Assembly (NCBI RefSeq): GCF_000764305.2
Contig: NW_025944504.1
Span: 1-64,000 of the forward strand
Source: Hyalella azteca
Taxonomy: Eukaryota > Arthropoda > Malacostraca > Amphipoda > Hyalellidae
DNA: 64,000 nucleotides
Direction: 5' to 3'
Positions 51,001-60,690 of the stretch are shown here, piece after piece. The notes below the pieces were generated by a model that did not search any database, had not been told where the DNA came from, and saw nothing but the letters and a program-made list of their open reading frames with translations. How positions within the stretch are numbered: the first letter of the stretch is position 1; every line of letters starts with the position of its first letter. The translations under genes were made by a program, and so were the position numbers.

Positions 51001-53198
51001 CAGGTGGTAGACAAAGTTCAGAGTAACGCATCAATAGCACAATCTGAAAAAAGCAAGCAAAAGAAGGGGAAATAAACTAAAAAAAACTATAACTTCTGGG
51101 AACGCTAACCTTCCGGTAAGCATCACAGATGAGGATCATCTCCTGCAGTAGCTTGCCCTCAGGTGTTGTCTTAGGAACGATCTCCCAGAAGACCAACAAT
51201 AGTTTCTTGATGGTGTGATCTTCGAGCGGCATTACAAACCTGCACACAACAAGCTATGGAAATAAAACACATACATAAAGCTTACTCTATATGTAACATT
51301 ATTTTATTATAATGGGTGCATGATGTATCAAATAATATGCATACAGTAAACATTACCTTACTCAATGATCCTTCTCTGGAAAATTAACAATGACAACATG
51401 TGAATTGAAAGAATTGCAATTCAGAATGACAACATTGTATTCACATAAGCAGGCAAGTCCATCCAGAAGTGAGGTCTGAGCTCTACATAGTTGAAAGTGT
51501 TGGAACAGCTTTTCCATAGTTATATGCAATTCTTACTTTAAAAACTAATTTAGGCCGTGCCAAGACTCAATTTCAAACTTGAAAACTTAGATAAGGCTTA
51601 TATCTTAAGAAATTCTTATCTTGTGGCTGTCTTAAATATTACTTAGTAAAACCTAACCATTCTGACTACAGATTCTCCATGACTTATAACATTGATATGT
51701 CTGCCAGTGTGTTGGAAAAATAATTCTGACTATTTTTGCTGTTGGACCATACATTCATACAGTACTGTACCATAAGAACCGTACAGTTTACTGACAAGTC
51801 TAATGCACATTTATGTGCAATAATGAAATGTGTTATAGCCTAAAGGAGACTTTTTTACTTAATATGTAGTATTATTCGTTAATCTTTGCAGGCAGTTTGA
51901 CTTAGACAAGAAACCATGGCTATAAGAATAAATGGCCAAATAGCAACATCTATGAAGCAAGGTAATTCAGACTACCATAACTCTATATATCCTATAACTA
52001 TATATAACGGAACTATATATAGGTATCCTTTAATTTGAGAAATTTACAATCCAATTCAGACTAAAAATAAAGTAACTTGAGACCTTTTAATACAAAGAGT
52101 GTAACTCTAAATTATCACTTTAAAAAGAGCAAATTACAATCAAATTTTGACTATAAATAAAGTAACTAGAGTACCTAGTAAAGTAATAAAATAAAGTGAT
52201 GTGCTATTTAGAATTGAACTAGGACCTGAAACTACATTTGGCACTGTCAACAGCTTTAATTGCTTACTAAAACTTCACAACAGATTATTAAATGTCAAAG
52301 CCTGAGTAAAATTTTTCAACATTGAAATGCAGTACACTCATAATGAGGTCACCAAGCCTAAAGTTCTACTGCAACTAGACCATCTTACTAATATTAAGAA
52401 ATAATTACTTCAAAGAAACATAATTACTTAGAAACTTCAAATAAAAAATATTTTTTTGTACAAGTAGGTACAGTATATACAAGTGAAATAGGCAATTTTT
52501 AAGAAGACTCGACATACCTAAATCTAAGTTCTTTTCATTAATTTCAATGAGGAAATATGCCTGCATTATGAAGGAACCGCTTCATAAAGACTCCCCTTCT
52601 GAAGAAAGTTTTTAAGGCAAAGTTCCATTATGAAAGCCTTTACAAAGTGGCAGGAAACATTATTTTGTGATATACCTACTATATAGCCATTAACAAAATA
52701 ATCTTGTAATAGGTACAGTTTCTGTACTTGAAAATGTGTATTCTTGGATGATGAAGGAAAATTACATTAACAAAAACTTCCCTGCTTCAAGGTTCTCACT
52801 CTACAACATTAGAATGTTACAAAAACAAACCTTATGACAGTCATCAGAATTCCTGGAAGTTTCTCCCCTGACAGTATCAGCTGAATGGTCTTCTTAAGAG
52901 CATCAATTTTGACATTGACATCTCCATGTTCTGAAAAAGTATATAATTAGTTTAACTAATTAGGAAAATCCTTCCCTTAAATTTTACAATCAAGATCCTA
53001 ATAATCAAGATATTACCACAAATATATCCTGTTATTAAAAAGTAAAACTTTTTCCCACATCAAGTTTCTCAAATGGATAAAAATGCATGAAATATTTAAA
53101 ATAAATAATTCCATACCAAGGTTTTGCCGCAGCAGCATTTCTGAGGGCAGCTCTGAGTCAGAAGGACCTTGTAGTAGAGTGTAACATGGAAGCTCCAT
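39023..53198 (-). CDS. COPB1: Coatomer subunit beta (beta-COP), complete, 12 coding exons
   Basis: Beta-COP is part of the COPI coat F-subcomplex and acts in retrograde Golgi-to-ER and intra-Golgi vesicle traffic. Twelve exons were joined: 53198-53117, 52930-52831, 51239-51110, 47823-47654, 46498-46291, 45338-45201, 44913-44746, 44194-43034, 42177-41913, 41482-41337, 40517-40275 and 39094-39023. All borders are GT-AG and all phases agree, giving 2,883 nt and 960 residues, close to the roughly 953 of vertebrate COPB1. Residues 1 to about 540 form the adaptin-like HEAT solenoid ([55 protein letters not shown]). A linker with an acidic and lysine-rich stretch follows, then the coatomer-beta C-terminal region, and the appendage ([51 protein letters not shown]). 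Introns carry minisatellites and a LINE 3' end. Confidence 0.96.
40010..40255 (+). mobile_element. 3' end of a CR1/L2-like LINE in COPB1 intron 11
   Basis: The plus strand reads [16 protein letters not shown] and SSLEMPST, then a stop. This is the same C-terminus as the LINE ending at 20290 ([18 protein letters not shown]), and the shared 3' UTR continues (CAGTTATGGAAAGATCGG). It ends in a perfect hairpin (AATAGGCC, ATG, GGCCTATT inside ATCGGCA/TGCCGAT) and ATTCTATTCT. The end lies within about 20-30 bases of the exon 11 donor. Confidence 0.75.
40275..40517 (-). CDS. COPB1: COPB1 exon 11
   Basis: Encodes [40 protein letters not shown] and [11 protein letters not shown], ending IRIRAKSQ. Phase 0; donor CAG followed by GTGGGG. 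Confidence 0.97.
41004..41336. repeat. 33-bp minisatellite at the exon 10 donor (COPB1 intron 10)
   Basis: About ten copies of a 33-bp unit (plus strand AGCAGCAACACTAAGCAGAC then TCCCCTTGTTCTG). On the coding strand each unit begins with the last exon 10 bases and donor (AACAAG then GTGAGTCT, or mutated GGGAGT or GAGAGT). The frame continues from exon 10 as [15 protein letters not shown] 11-residue repeats. Intact GTGAGT copies lie 33 and 108 nt into the intron. Confidence 0.95.
41337..41482 (-). CDS. COPB1: COPB1 exon 10
   Basis: Encodes [40 protein letters not shown] and FEWENK. Acceptor TTTATGCAG, donor AAG followed by GTGAGT. Minisatellites derived from its own splice sites flank both sides. 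Confidence 0.97.
41483..41605. repeat. ~28-bp minisatellite at the exon 10 acceptor (COPB1 intron 9)
   Basis: About four units, plus strand GTACACTACATAAAACATTC plus TTCTTGTG. On the coding strand each repeats the branch-to-acceptor segment TTTTATGTAG or TTTTATGCAG followed by TGTAC, the first bases of exon 10. Confidence 0.93.
41913..42177 (-). CDS. COPB1: COPB1 exon 9
   Basis: Encodes [40 protein letters not shown] and [20 protein letters not shown], the first part of the appendage. Phase 1 donor G followed by GTGAGC. Confidence 0.97.
43034..44194 (-). CDS. COPB1: COPB1 exon 8 (large, 387 codons)
   Basis: Encodes [18 protein letters not shown] through DLSTSKLSK: the end of the HEAT solenoid ([66 protein letters not shown]), then the linker and the start of the beta C-terminal region ([20 protein letters not shown]). 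Around residues 650-670 of the whole protein there is an [16 protein letters not shown] charged tract longer than in vertebrates. Confidence 0.97.
44746..44913 (-). CDS. COPB1: COPB1 exon 7
   Basis: Encodes [39 protein letters not shown] and [13 protein letters not shown]. The donor, GAG followed by GTCCTG, departs from consensus beyond GT, but phase and protein continuity (DLE then VRRKTL) require it. Confidence 0.93.
45201..45338 (-). CDS. COPB1: COPB1 exon 6
   Basis: Encodes [40 protein letters not shown] and APTAIK. Phase 0 at both ends; donor AAG followed by GTATAT. Confidence 0.96.
45965..46290. repeat. Partial duplications of COPB1 exon 5 end and donor
   Basis: Copies of the exon 5 3' end ([15 protein letters not shown]) and its donor occur with donors at 46291 (real), 46115 and 46010. 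The unit is about 105 bp, a multiple of three. The middle copy is interrupted by a single N at 46157 followed by a foreign G/C-rich stretch. Each copy is preceded by TTGACATGCAG, an acceptor-like sequence. Confidence 0.88.
46291..46498 (-). CDS. COPB1: COPB1 exon 5
   Basis: Encodes [40 protein letters not shown] and ends [15 protein letters not shown]. Donor AAG followed by GTGAGA. The last ~60 bases of this exon are copied downstream in the intron (see 45965-46290). Confidence 0.96.
47654..47823 (-). CDS. COPB1: COPB1 exon 4
   Basis: Encodes [40 protein letters not shown] and [16 protein letters not shown]. Acceptor TTTTTCAG, donor AA followed by GTGAGC, phase 2. Confidence 0.97.
49088..49240 (+). 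repeat. TCGTCGACGA repeat, copy 3
   Basis: ATATAACTCAGTACTACTGC, GAGCGCATTTTCTCGTCGAC, CGGACGGACGGACAGATAG and TAGTGCATTTTTT, matching the segments at 15985 and 20335. Confidence 0.8.
50163..51040 (-). pseudogene. Unrecognised coding-like sequence in COPB1 intron 3, frame broken
   Basis: The minus strand reads [39 protein letters not shown], then after one frame change [40 protein letters not shown] and [21 protein letters not shown] second segment (about 50438-50163) reads [17 protein letters not shown]. The composition and sustained frames look protein-like (helical, HEAT-like), and there are no introns in the stretch, as in a processed pseudogene. I could not name the family. A base-call error could account for one of the breaks. 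Confidence 0.4.
51110..51239 (-). CDS. COPB1: COPB1 exon 3
   Basis: Encodes [39 protein letters not shown] and AYRK. Acceptor GTGCAG, donor AAG followed by GTTAGC, phase 0. Confidence 0.95.
52831..52930 (-). CDS. COPB1: COPB1 exon 2
   Basis: Encodes [18 protein letters not shown] and [14 protein letters not shown], the first HEAT-like helices. Acceptor TTTTTCAG, donor AAG followed by GTTTGT, phase 2. Confidence 0.93.
53117..53198 (-). CDS. COPB1: COPB1 exon 1 (coding part)
   Basis: ATG at 53198-53196 in GAGCCATGG context; encodes [20 protein letters not shown] and MLLRQNL. CYTL and the PSDSE-PSE pattern match the beta-COP N-terminus. Donor G followed by GTATGG, phase 1. A non-coding 5' exon may exist upstream. 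Confidence 0.9.
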
Positions 53199-53809
53199 GG
53201 CTCAATTTATGACTTACTCACTATAAACTTAGACAGTATCTATTCACTGAAAATGCACTCTGCTCATCAGAAAAGCAAATTAACACAAGAAATACAAATC
53301 ATACTCCATGTTTTAATCAATTTAAATCAATATTTGATGCTTCCTAGCCTATTGTTAAGACTATGCATCAAGGCACATGGCCACCATAGTTGTCAATGGA
53401 TTTCTTAACTATGAACCAGTCAAATAACTCCCATCATAAATTGAAATTTGGAATGCTATCCTGGCTAATTATTTTCAATATGCAGACATTAGGACAAATT
53501 ATGTTAACTTTTTATTTCAACTGTCATCAGGAAGGATAAAATACAGCACCCTGATGTTAGTAAAGCATGCAACTACCTATTTCAACCATTTTCTCAATAT
53601 ATGCTGGTTCAACTATTTATTATTCATTTATTGCTACCCACAAACATTTCTGAATTATTCTTCTAGCATTAAATATAAGTACCGTACTTAAAAGTTAAAT
53701 GATTAAGAAGAGATAATTGTAATTATTTTTTAAAATATGAAGAGGATGAATGCATAAACAACACAATTTGGTATAAAATTTTCTATTTGTTCCCCCATGA
53801 ACAATTATT

Positions 53810-54370
53810 TGAAGGGGAGCATGTTGGTCAAAAATCAGAAATTTTTTACTTTTCTGGTTTTTAGTCTCATTTTATAGGTCAAAGAATGGTGCATTTAAAG
53901 AGCGCCCCAAAGCCATGTTTGTTAGCGCATTTTTACCACGTTTTTCTCGACTTTGATTCGTGTGTCTGTCATCAAAAATTCAAACCTTAATTTAGAACAC
54001 TTCTAAACATCCCAGTAAGTAGAAATTTGGCATGCATGCTTATGCTGCCTAACAATTCAAGATTTGATCATCAGAAATGATAATTTTGAACAAAATTTTT
54101 TTTTTTTGCAAAAAAAAATTTAAATAAAAAATACACTAAAAATTCACGATTTGGAATTTAGTTTTTCTCGAACATACACTCTTGCCAACCCTGGAAATTG
54201 ATTTGAATTGCTAAAATTGCTAACTAAAAAGTATAAAATAAATAAATATAAAAAATATTTTTAAAAACCACGTTTTTCTGGTTTTTACAAAACTAAAAAT
54301 AATGAAATAAAAAAAATGTTAAAAATCCACGTTTTCTTAATGGACAAAAAAGAAAAACATTTACTCTTGC
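53810..54370. repeat. Dispersed DNA element remnant
   Basis: Begins GAAGGGGAGCATGTTGGTCA, the terminus seen at 5524 and 7790, and shares its interior with 16236-16640 in inverse orientation. No coding capacity. It lies about 0.6 kb upstream of the COPB1 start codon. Confidence 0.6.
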
Positions 54371-54389
54371 TAGTCTGGAAAAGTCCTAT

Positions 54390-54515
54390 TTTTGTCTGAA
54401 ATATCGCGGCTCTAATATCATATAATTTCAGTAGGTATGAAATCTCGCGGCTCTAATATCATATAATTTCAGTAGGTATGAAATCTCGCGGCTCGAATGT
54501 CATAAATTTTTGTTT
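54390..54515. repeat. 42-bp tandem repeat
   Basis: Two and a half to three units starting ATCGCGGCTCTAATATCATA; the last is diverged. Confidence 0.85.
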
Positions 54516-54825
54516 GATTAAAAAATCGCGGTTTGCACTTCGCAGTTCGCAAACATGTCATTTCATAAAATTTTCAACTTCCACTCATGGCTGGCAAATC
54601 CATAAAACCACGGCTCGAAAAATTCAGTCGCTGCTCGCCAAGTAGATATATTCCATAATCCATACTAGTACTCTTGCATAACATTACATAATATTTTACA
54701 TAACTTACATGTTGAGTACAGCAAAGGCAGATTGAAAAGTTTTCAATCTGCCTTTGCTGTCCGCTCTGGAAGCTCATTACGTAATTACCCACTAATAACA
54801 GTGGGCCGTGGCCCATAGACTATAC

Positions 54826-55262
54826 TATAGTGGTAAAGCAGAGAGTTTTTTAGACTCTTCCTCAAGTTCATTTTAGAGTCCTACCTATAAGTAGACCAGT
54901 AAAGTATCTTGGATACCAGAATTATCATATAGTATAAGAAATTGGTTAAAATTTTGAGTAAATGAGGAAATTAAAAATGAACTGATTCTAAAAAATCACT
55001 GGTTTGCCACTATGTAAGACAGTGTAAGTTTGAGCCCTAAAGACCTATATTTCAGCAGTCAGACTCAGTCATCATAGTGGCAAACCAGAGCTTTTTTGGA
55101 ATCAGTTCATTATTAATTTCCCCAAAACTCAACATTTAAACCAATTTCTTAAGTATGATAATGCTGGTATCCATGATACTTTATTGGTCTACTACTTATA
55201 GGACTCAAAAATGAACTTGAAGGAGAGTCTAAAAAACTCTCTGCTTTGTCACTATGTCAGAC
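54826..55262. repeat. Foldback element with ~180-bp arms
   Basis: ATAGTGGTAAAGCAGAGAG at 54829 and its inverse CTCTCTGCTTTGTCACTATG near 55240, with long matching arms: AGAGTCCTACCTATAAG pairs with its inverse near 55190, and TGAACTGATTCTAAAAAA pairs with its inverse near 55097. The loop is about 60 bases. Not coding. Confidence 0.8.
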
Positions 55263-55384
55263 TGAGTCAGTCTGACTTTTTGAGTGAGTCTGTGAGACTG
55301 TGAGAGGCTGAGAGCTGCAGGCACGCTACTTACAAGTGACTACTTTTCCGGCCCACGACGTCAGTTCATCAGAAAAAGGCAGGG

Positions 55385-55644
55385 TGAGGGCAGGGTGGCC
55401 CAGTGGTTAAAGTTCAGACTCAGAGTACCAAGATTGTCGCAGAGAGGCGCGGGTTCGATCCCAGCTCTGTGCGCCAGTTTCTGGTCAGAATCGGCAAGGA
55501 GGCCGGGCGGTTAAGCACAGCAGAATTGTAGCAGTGAGTTGCGAGTTCGAGACCGCAAAATGCTGGGAATGTTCTGTAATGTTAAGAATCGGCGACAGGC
55601 CTACGGCCTAATTAACGCTGAACCGCTATTATTATTATTATTAT
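55385..55644 (+). mobile_element. Dimeric tRNA-derived SINE
   Basis: First tRNA-like unit: A-box GGTGGCCCAGTGGTTA, B-box GGGTTCGATCCC at 55451-55462. Second unit: GGCCGGGCGGTTAAG and B-box GAGTTCGAGACC. The tail shares AATCGGC.ACAGGCC.ACGGCCTA with the LINE 3' end at 40.2 kb and finishes in (ATT)n. The pattern is that of a SINE that borrows LINE machinery. Confidence 0.8.
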
Positions 55645-55779
55645 CAGGATCGTCGATGGTACTTTAATTTGCTTGATAAAATGGTTAGATAAAAATACTC
55701 TAGAGACAAATTTAAACAATTTAAAATAATGTTCATTCAACAGTATATTGAATTTATCGGCATTTTTAGGAAAAAATTC

Positions 55780-56131
55780 GGTATTATTGCAGATTAACTA
55801 CATCCAAAAAAAAGGGTGTTTTTTTTTGAATTATATGTTTTTTGGGGTGTAGATTACGAATCTGAAATACATTTTTGGCGGTCGGCATCGGAAAACTGAT
55901 TTTTTTCGCGACTTACTAACATGGGGGTTACGTAACTTACGTTACCCACTCACCTTTATTTACTAACATGGGGGTTACGTAACTTACGTTACCCACTCAC
56001 CTTTAAAAAAATCGGTTTTCCGATGCCGACCGCCAAAAATGGATTTCAGATTCGTAATCTACACCCCAAAAAACATATAATTAAAAAAAAAACACCCTTT
56101 TTTTTGGATGAAGTTAATCTGCAATAATACC
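55780..56131. mobile_element. Non-autonomous DNA transposon (MITE) with 8-bp target duplication
   Basis: Perfect terminal inverted repeats GGTATTATTGCAGATTAAC; the arms match for about 130 bases. It is flanked on both sides by AAAAATTC (55772-55779 and 56132-56139). The middle has a 49-bp unit present twice (TTACTAACATGGGGGTTACG). The empty site of the same host repeat lies at 57747-57795. The 8-bp duplication fits hAT- or P-type transposases, but the GGTATTATT terminus does not decide between them. Confidence 0.85.
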
Positions 56132-56349
56132 AAAAATTCTTGTCGGATCTATAATGTAAGTTATCAGATAGAATTTAATTAATTACAGCATAAAAAATAG
56201 CGTTCAAGACTGCTTCATTACACGATCGACGGCCGAGCAGATGTTGACATAACACGTCAACAGTCAGAAAATTCCCCGATTCTTTATAGACCACTCATTT
56301 TTACCCTAAAGTTGTTACTCCTTATATGTCAATACGATGAAGCGTGACG

Positions 56350-57080
56350 AGGAATAATAAGTAGATATTATCAATGCGCTGTGGAGGTACTTATGTCATA
56401 TTTTTACATCAATTCGTTTTTATTAATACGGAAAACCTAACTTCAAATTTAACTCACCCAGCCTGAGTTAAAAAACGCTACCCGTTATTTTTTAGGAATT
56501 CATAGCTAAAAACTCCAACTCGCAGGTTAGGTTGAGACAGCATAGTTTTTTTTAAATGCTGTATAATACTGAAACTTTACCTGACTAGGACCCAACCTGT
56601 GAGATGAACGTGAAGTTAGTTTTTCCGTATTAATAAAAAGCTAATCGATGTAAAAATCTGAAATAAATACCTCCACAGCGCATTGATAATACCTACTAAT
56701 TTTTCAAATTTGAATGAAATCCGTTCAGTATTGATGGATTTATGGCTGGGGGAGTTGAACATAAAGTTAGGTTTTCCGTATTAATAAAAAAATGATTGAT
56801 GTAAAAATCGAAAATAAACATCTTCACAGCGCATTGATAATATCTACTTATTTTTCAAATTTGAATGAAATCCGTTCAGTATTGATGGATTTATGGCTGG
56901 AGGAGTTGAGCATAAAGTTAGGTTTTCCGTATTAATGAAAAAAATGATTGATGTAAAAATCTGAAATAAATGCCTCCACCGCGCATTGATAATATCTACT
57001 TATTTTTTTGATTTGAATGAAATCCGTTCAGTATTGATGGATTTATGGCTGGGTGAGTTGAACGTGAAGTTAGGTTTTGC
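56350..57080. repeat. Foldback with tandem 151-bp subterminal repeats
   Basis: Right side: three tandem units of 151-152 bp (landmark GCGCATTGATAAT at 56678, 56829 and 56981), each with CCGTTCAGTATTGATGGATT. Left side: a single inverted partial unit at about 56355-56465. No protein. Confidence 0.8.
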
Positions 57081-57099
57081 ATTCGAGTGCGCAGGCGGG

Positions 57100-59715
57100 T
57101 TCGCAGCGAGTTCGCTGAAGTGTCGATTCGGTCGAGGAATATAATCGCTACCTACCGTAATCCACTTATCAACATAAAAAATTCAGGTGACAAATAAAAT
57201 AATGGATGAAAGAAAAAAATAAAATTAGCGAATTTCTATAATATATAGAAAATTTCAGCTCAGATAGAGGATATGCATCTCAAATTTTGATAACAATAAA
57301 TGAGATAGCTAATGAAATGAATAGACTTATAATTATTTCGATATATGTGTACAAATATATTTAGAAAACATATCTGGGATTTTGACGAAATGTTTGATGC
57401 CGTAGAGGAAGACATGTAAATCATAATAAAATAATTCTGACAACTCCCGAGCATGTGTATTGTTAATAAATAGCTTTGTTTTATATTTGGTCAAGATTGA
57501 TTTCGATTTGAAAAAATTAGGTGCGTTTAAACATACGTGCTGAAACGTGTAAAGTTTAGCGTGCTAATGAAAGAATTAAGTGGACAAAACAAATTCTGAA
57601 TACAATCGTTTGAGCATAAAGTCATAAATATCTTCTTGTTGATTAGGTCATCATCAGTTCCAATGTTGAAAAATTGTTGGTGCGAAACGTGCTAAAACTC
57701 AGCGTTTAGCACGATAATTAAAATCGAAGTGACCGTTCGCTGAGTTTATCGGCATTTTAGGAAAAAATTCTCGTCGGATCCATAATGTAAAAGACCTACT
57801 AAGTTATGAAGGCGAATGACGCCACTGCGGGAACATATTGTAAATAAATAGCTTTGTCCGTAATTAAATCAAGATCGGTTTTGAATTGATATAGTTATGT
57901 GAGGAAAACGTGCTATGAAAATTCGTCAAAAATAGAACTAGAGTACGCAACTGCTATTAAATCACTGTTATCTCAATTGATGGATTTAATAGGCAGAAAC
58001 ATTATTTTCTCTCGTACTCATACGTGTAATTGCATTGTAGGCCTAAAATTGCGTCATAAATGCGGTTATAACGCGTAATCCCGGATGAAAAATTGACACT
58101 GCACCAGAAAATTGCTCGGAAACATTAACGCAGAAATTACTTCTTTTTATCATCGTCAGAGGACACTGCCGAGCTAACGTACTTGGCCTTTAATATGTTT
58201 GAAACTGCTTATGGACATGACAGTAATGGAATTTAGAATATAATACTGTGGCCTTGATCTCAAAACAAGTTATACACATCAGAGGGTGCAAAGAATTTTT
58301 AGTCAATAAAAATTCTCTGTTAAAATTTTCTCCTGCATTGCACGAGTAATTGTTTCTGGCACTTAATGAAAATAAGAAGGCGTGAGTTGCTTTTTTCAAG
58401 ACCATTATTATTATTTCCCTTCGGCTATACTGTATGGAAATCAGCGCAAAAATGTCCGATCGTTTTATTACCGATCGGTAGTTGCAACGGGTTTCCATGT
58501 TTTTTTAATATAATAATTCGCTAAAAAATTTTTCTTCGCTTAAATCTGATAAATTAAAAATATTTGCAATAATATAACACGAGACATGGATAAATGATCT
58601 CATGTGATGACTAAACTCACCACGAGTCTTCTAACAAGAAATACAAAGCTCAGATAAAAATTTTAGATGATTAACTCAATTTGAATGTCTAAGTGTCAAT
58701 TTTACAATAGTACCGGAAAATTTTCACACCGAAAAGATTTTGTACATAGCTAAAAATTGATGGAAGCCAATAAATAAAAATTGGCTACTTTAGAGAGAGA
58801 GATGCCAAAGGTCACCAGACGAGTGATTTCATCCCATGTATAACTTGCTCCACCCCCTTCTGCCCAATGTACATTCATTGCAAGATTGGAGTCATGAAAA
58901 TTCTACAACGCAATTGAAGAATGTTAGCTTCAAATAGTTAGTGGTTTAATTATATCTGAATATTTTTATTTAATCTGTCAATGAGCAGATGAAAAATTAA
59001 ATGCGGATGAAAAACAAAACACGGAAATCGTACAAATTAATTAGGAAGAATTAAACTTTCTTTTTTCCCTGTGATTACAGAAATAGTATACATAAAATAA
59101 TAAAGGAAACACAATAGAACAATGACAATGCAGCAAAAACGTTGCCAAACAAAAAAAAAAAAAATTAGCTTCCGAACGCAAAGCAGGCGTTGTTGGCATC
59201 AAGTGAGAAGCCTCGTCTGATCTAGATCAGTTATGAGTCGCTGTTGGCACAGCTCCCTGTTTCCACTGCCAAGGCCGGCCAAATCCGGCCCCCCAAATAA
59301 GGGGGAGGCAAAAAATCATTCTAATCAAGTTAATTAATTCTAAGATCTCGATTAAGATTCAAAATTTGTTTTTTTTTACTTTTTATTCTGGAATAAAAGT
59401 CTACGAACGAATGTAAATTGCTAAGGTTACGCCGATCTTTTCACGTCAATAAAATTTTACATGTGGCAGACAGTACTGTTAAGTAAGCTTTTGAAGAGGC
59501 AGGCAAATGAGATGTGGAGAGTGAGTGGCTAGTCAGAGGATGCGCGTGAATAAATAACAAATAGATTGCGTATAGAATTACACGTAGTTTGTACATATTT
59601 CTATTAGGCGCTTGGCTTAATATTATTTTCTCAATCTTCATTATAACAGAGAAATTCCAGTCTATATAGTAAATGAATCATCAGTTCATAATTTCTAAAT
59701 GGCCTCCTAAATAAT
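57100..59715. other. AT-rich gene-poor interval
   Basis: No exon recognised on either strand; only short frames. The paralogous empty site at 57745 is the only feature found. Confidence 0.5.
57745..57800. repeat. Empty insertion site (paralogous host repeat)
   Basis: TTTATCGGCATTTTAGG, AAAAAATTC and GTCGGATCCATAATGTAA run without interruption. The same host sequence is split by the MITE at 55780-56131 with AAAAATTC doubled. Confidence 0.8.
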
Positions 59716-59718
59716 AGG

Positions 59719-59892
59719 TAGAGGTGGCAGTAGCGCGTTACATGTAGCGACCGCTACATTTTCAGTAGCGGTAGCGATAGCGGTGCTACATTTAAGCAAT
59801 TGTAGCGGTAGCGCCCGCTATATTTAGACTTTAGAGCATGTAGCGGTAGCGGTAGCGGCTGCTACATTTCAAAGTAGCGCTGCCCAGCTCTG
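59719..59892. mobile_element. hAT-type MITE with 8-bp TSD
   Basis: 174-bp element flanked by ATAATAGG on both sides (59711-59718 and 59893-59900). The right terminus, reverse-complemented, is CAGAGCTGGGCAGCGCTAC, typical of hAT termini; the left is the related TAGAGGTGGCAGTAGCGCG. The interior is rich in the hexamer GTAGCG and its complement GCTACA, so either strand can fold. Confidence 0.9.
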
Positions 59893-60107
59893 ATAATAGG
59901 ACAATGCGGCTATAAGTTTATTATCTATATTTTATAATATCTATGTTTCCGAAATTTTTTGGCCTTGGGAACTTTGTAAGCATTGTTTACTAAAACAGTC
60001 TTAGGCGTCCTCCTTCTTTGTTTTACGCTCTCATGATGTTTTCGATTAAAGCCGGAACAGTAAGACATTTTAAATGAATTTCACGTAGAAGCAGATTTCA
60101 TTATAAT

Positions 60108-60250
60108 TGCCACTCGGAACATAACCCATCTCCATTTTAGCCACTCGGGACATAGCCCGTCTCCATCTTAGCCACTCGGAACATGGCCTATCTCTTCTTA
60201 GCCAGTCGGAACATAGCCCATCTCCATCTTAGCCACTCGGAACTTAGACC
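60108..60250. repeat. 31-bp tandem repeat
   Basis: About four and a half units of GCCACTCGGAACATAGCCCA plus TCTCCATCTTA. Confidence 0.92.
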
Positions 60251-60532
60251 CTGTCCCACTCAGCCGTGCTTGACGCAACGCTCATCCAAAAAGGTCAGGG
60301 AAAGCAAACCAAATTTGGCCTGAAATATCTCACTAACAATCCGTGCCTATCTACAAGTAAATCAGGTAACGGAACGAAATCAGGAATAATGCTGCTATAT
60401 CCACCCCCCCCCCCACAAATTCATCTTCTTTCTCGGCGGCGAATAATTCTTGAACACAATTTATCTCCGATATTATCCATTGCAGCTCCATGATTAGGAG
60501 TTATCATAGTAACGCTATAACAAGCAGTGATT

Positions 60533-60690
60533 GTGCAGCGAGGCGTTGTGCAGCGTGGCGTTGTTCGGCGAGACGTTGTGCAGCATGGCGTTGTTCAGCG
60601 AGACGTTGTGCAGAGAGGCGTTTTGCGGCGAGGCATTGTGCAGCATGGCGTTGCGCAGCGAAGCGTTGTGCAGCGTGGCGTTGTGCAGCC
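60533..60690. repeat. 15-bp minisatellite
   Basis: About eleven degenerate units of GTGCAGCGTGGCGTT. The multiple of three keeps all frames open, which explains four overlapping frames here. Confidence 0.93.

Larger units (their letters stand above)
47824..51109. other. COPB1 intron 3
   Basis: Large intron with a GC-richer tract at 47960-48415 (95-codon plus-strand frame, no recognised product), the CGTCGACG repeat at 49088-49240, and a degraded coding-like stretch at 50163-51040. Confidence 0.6.
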
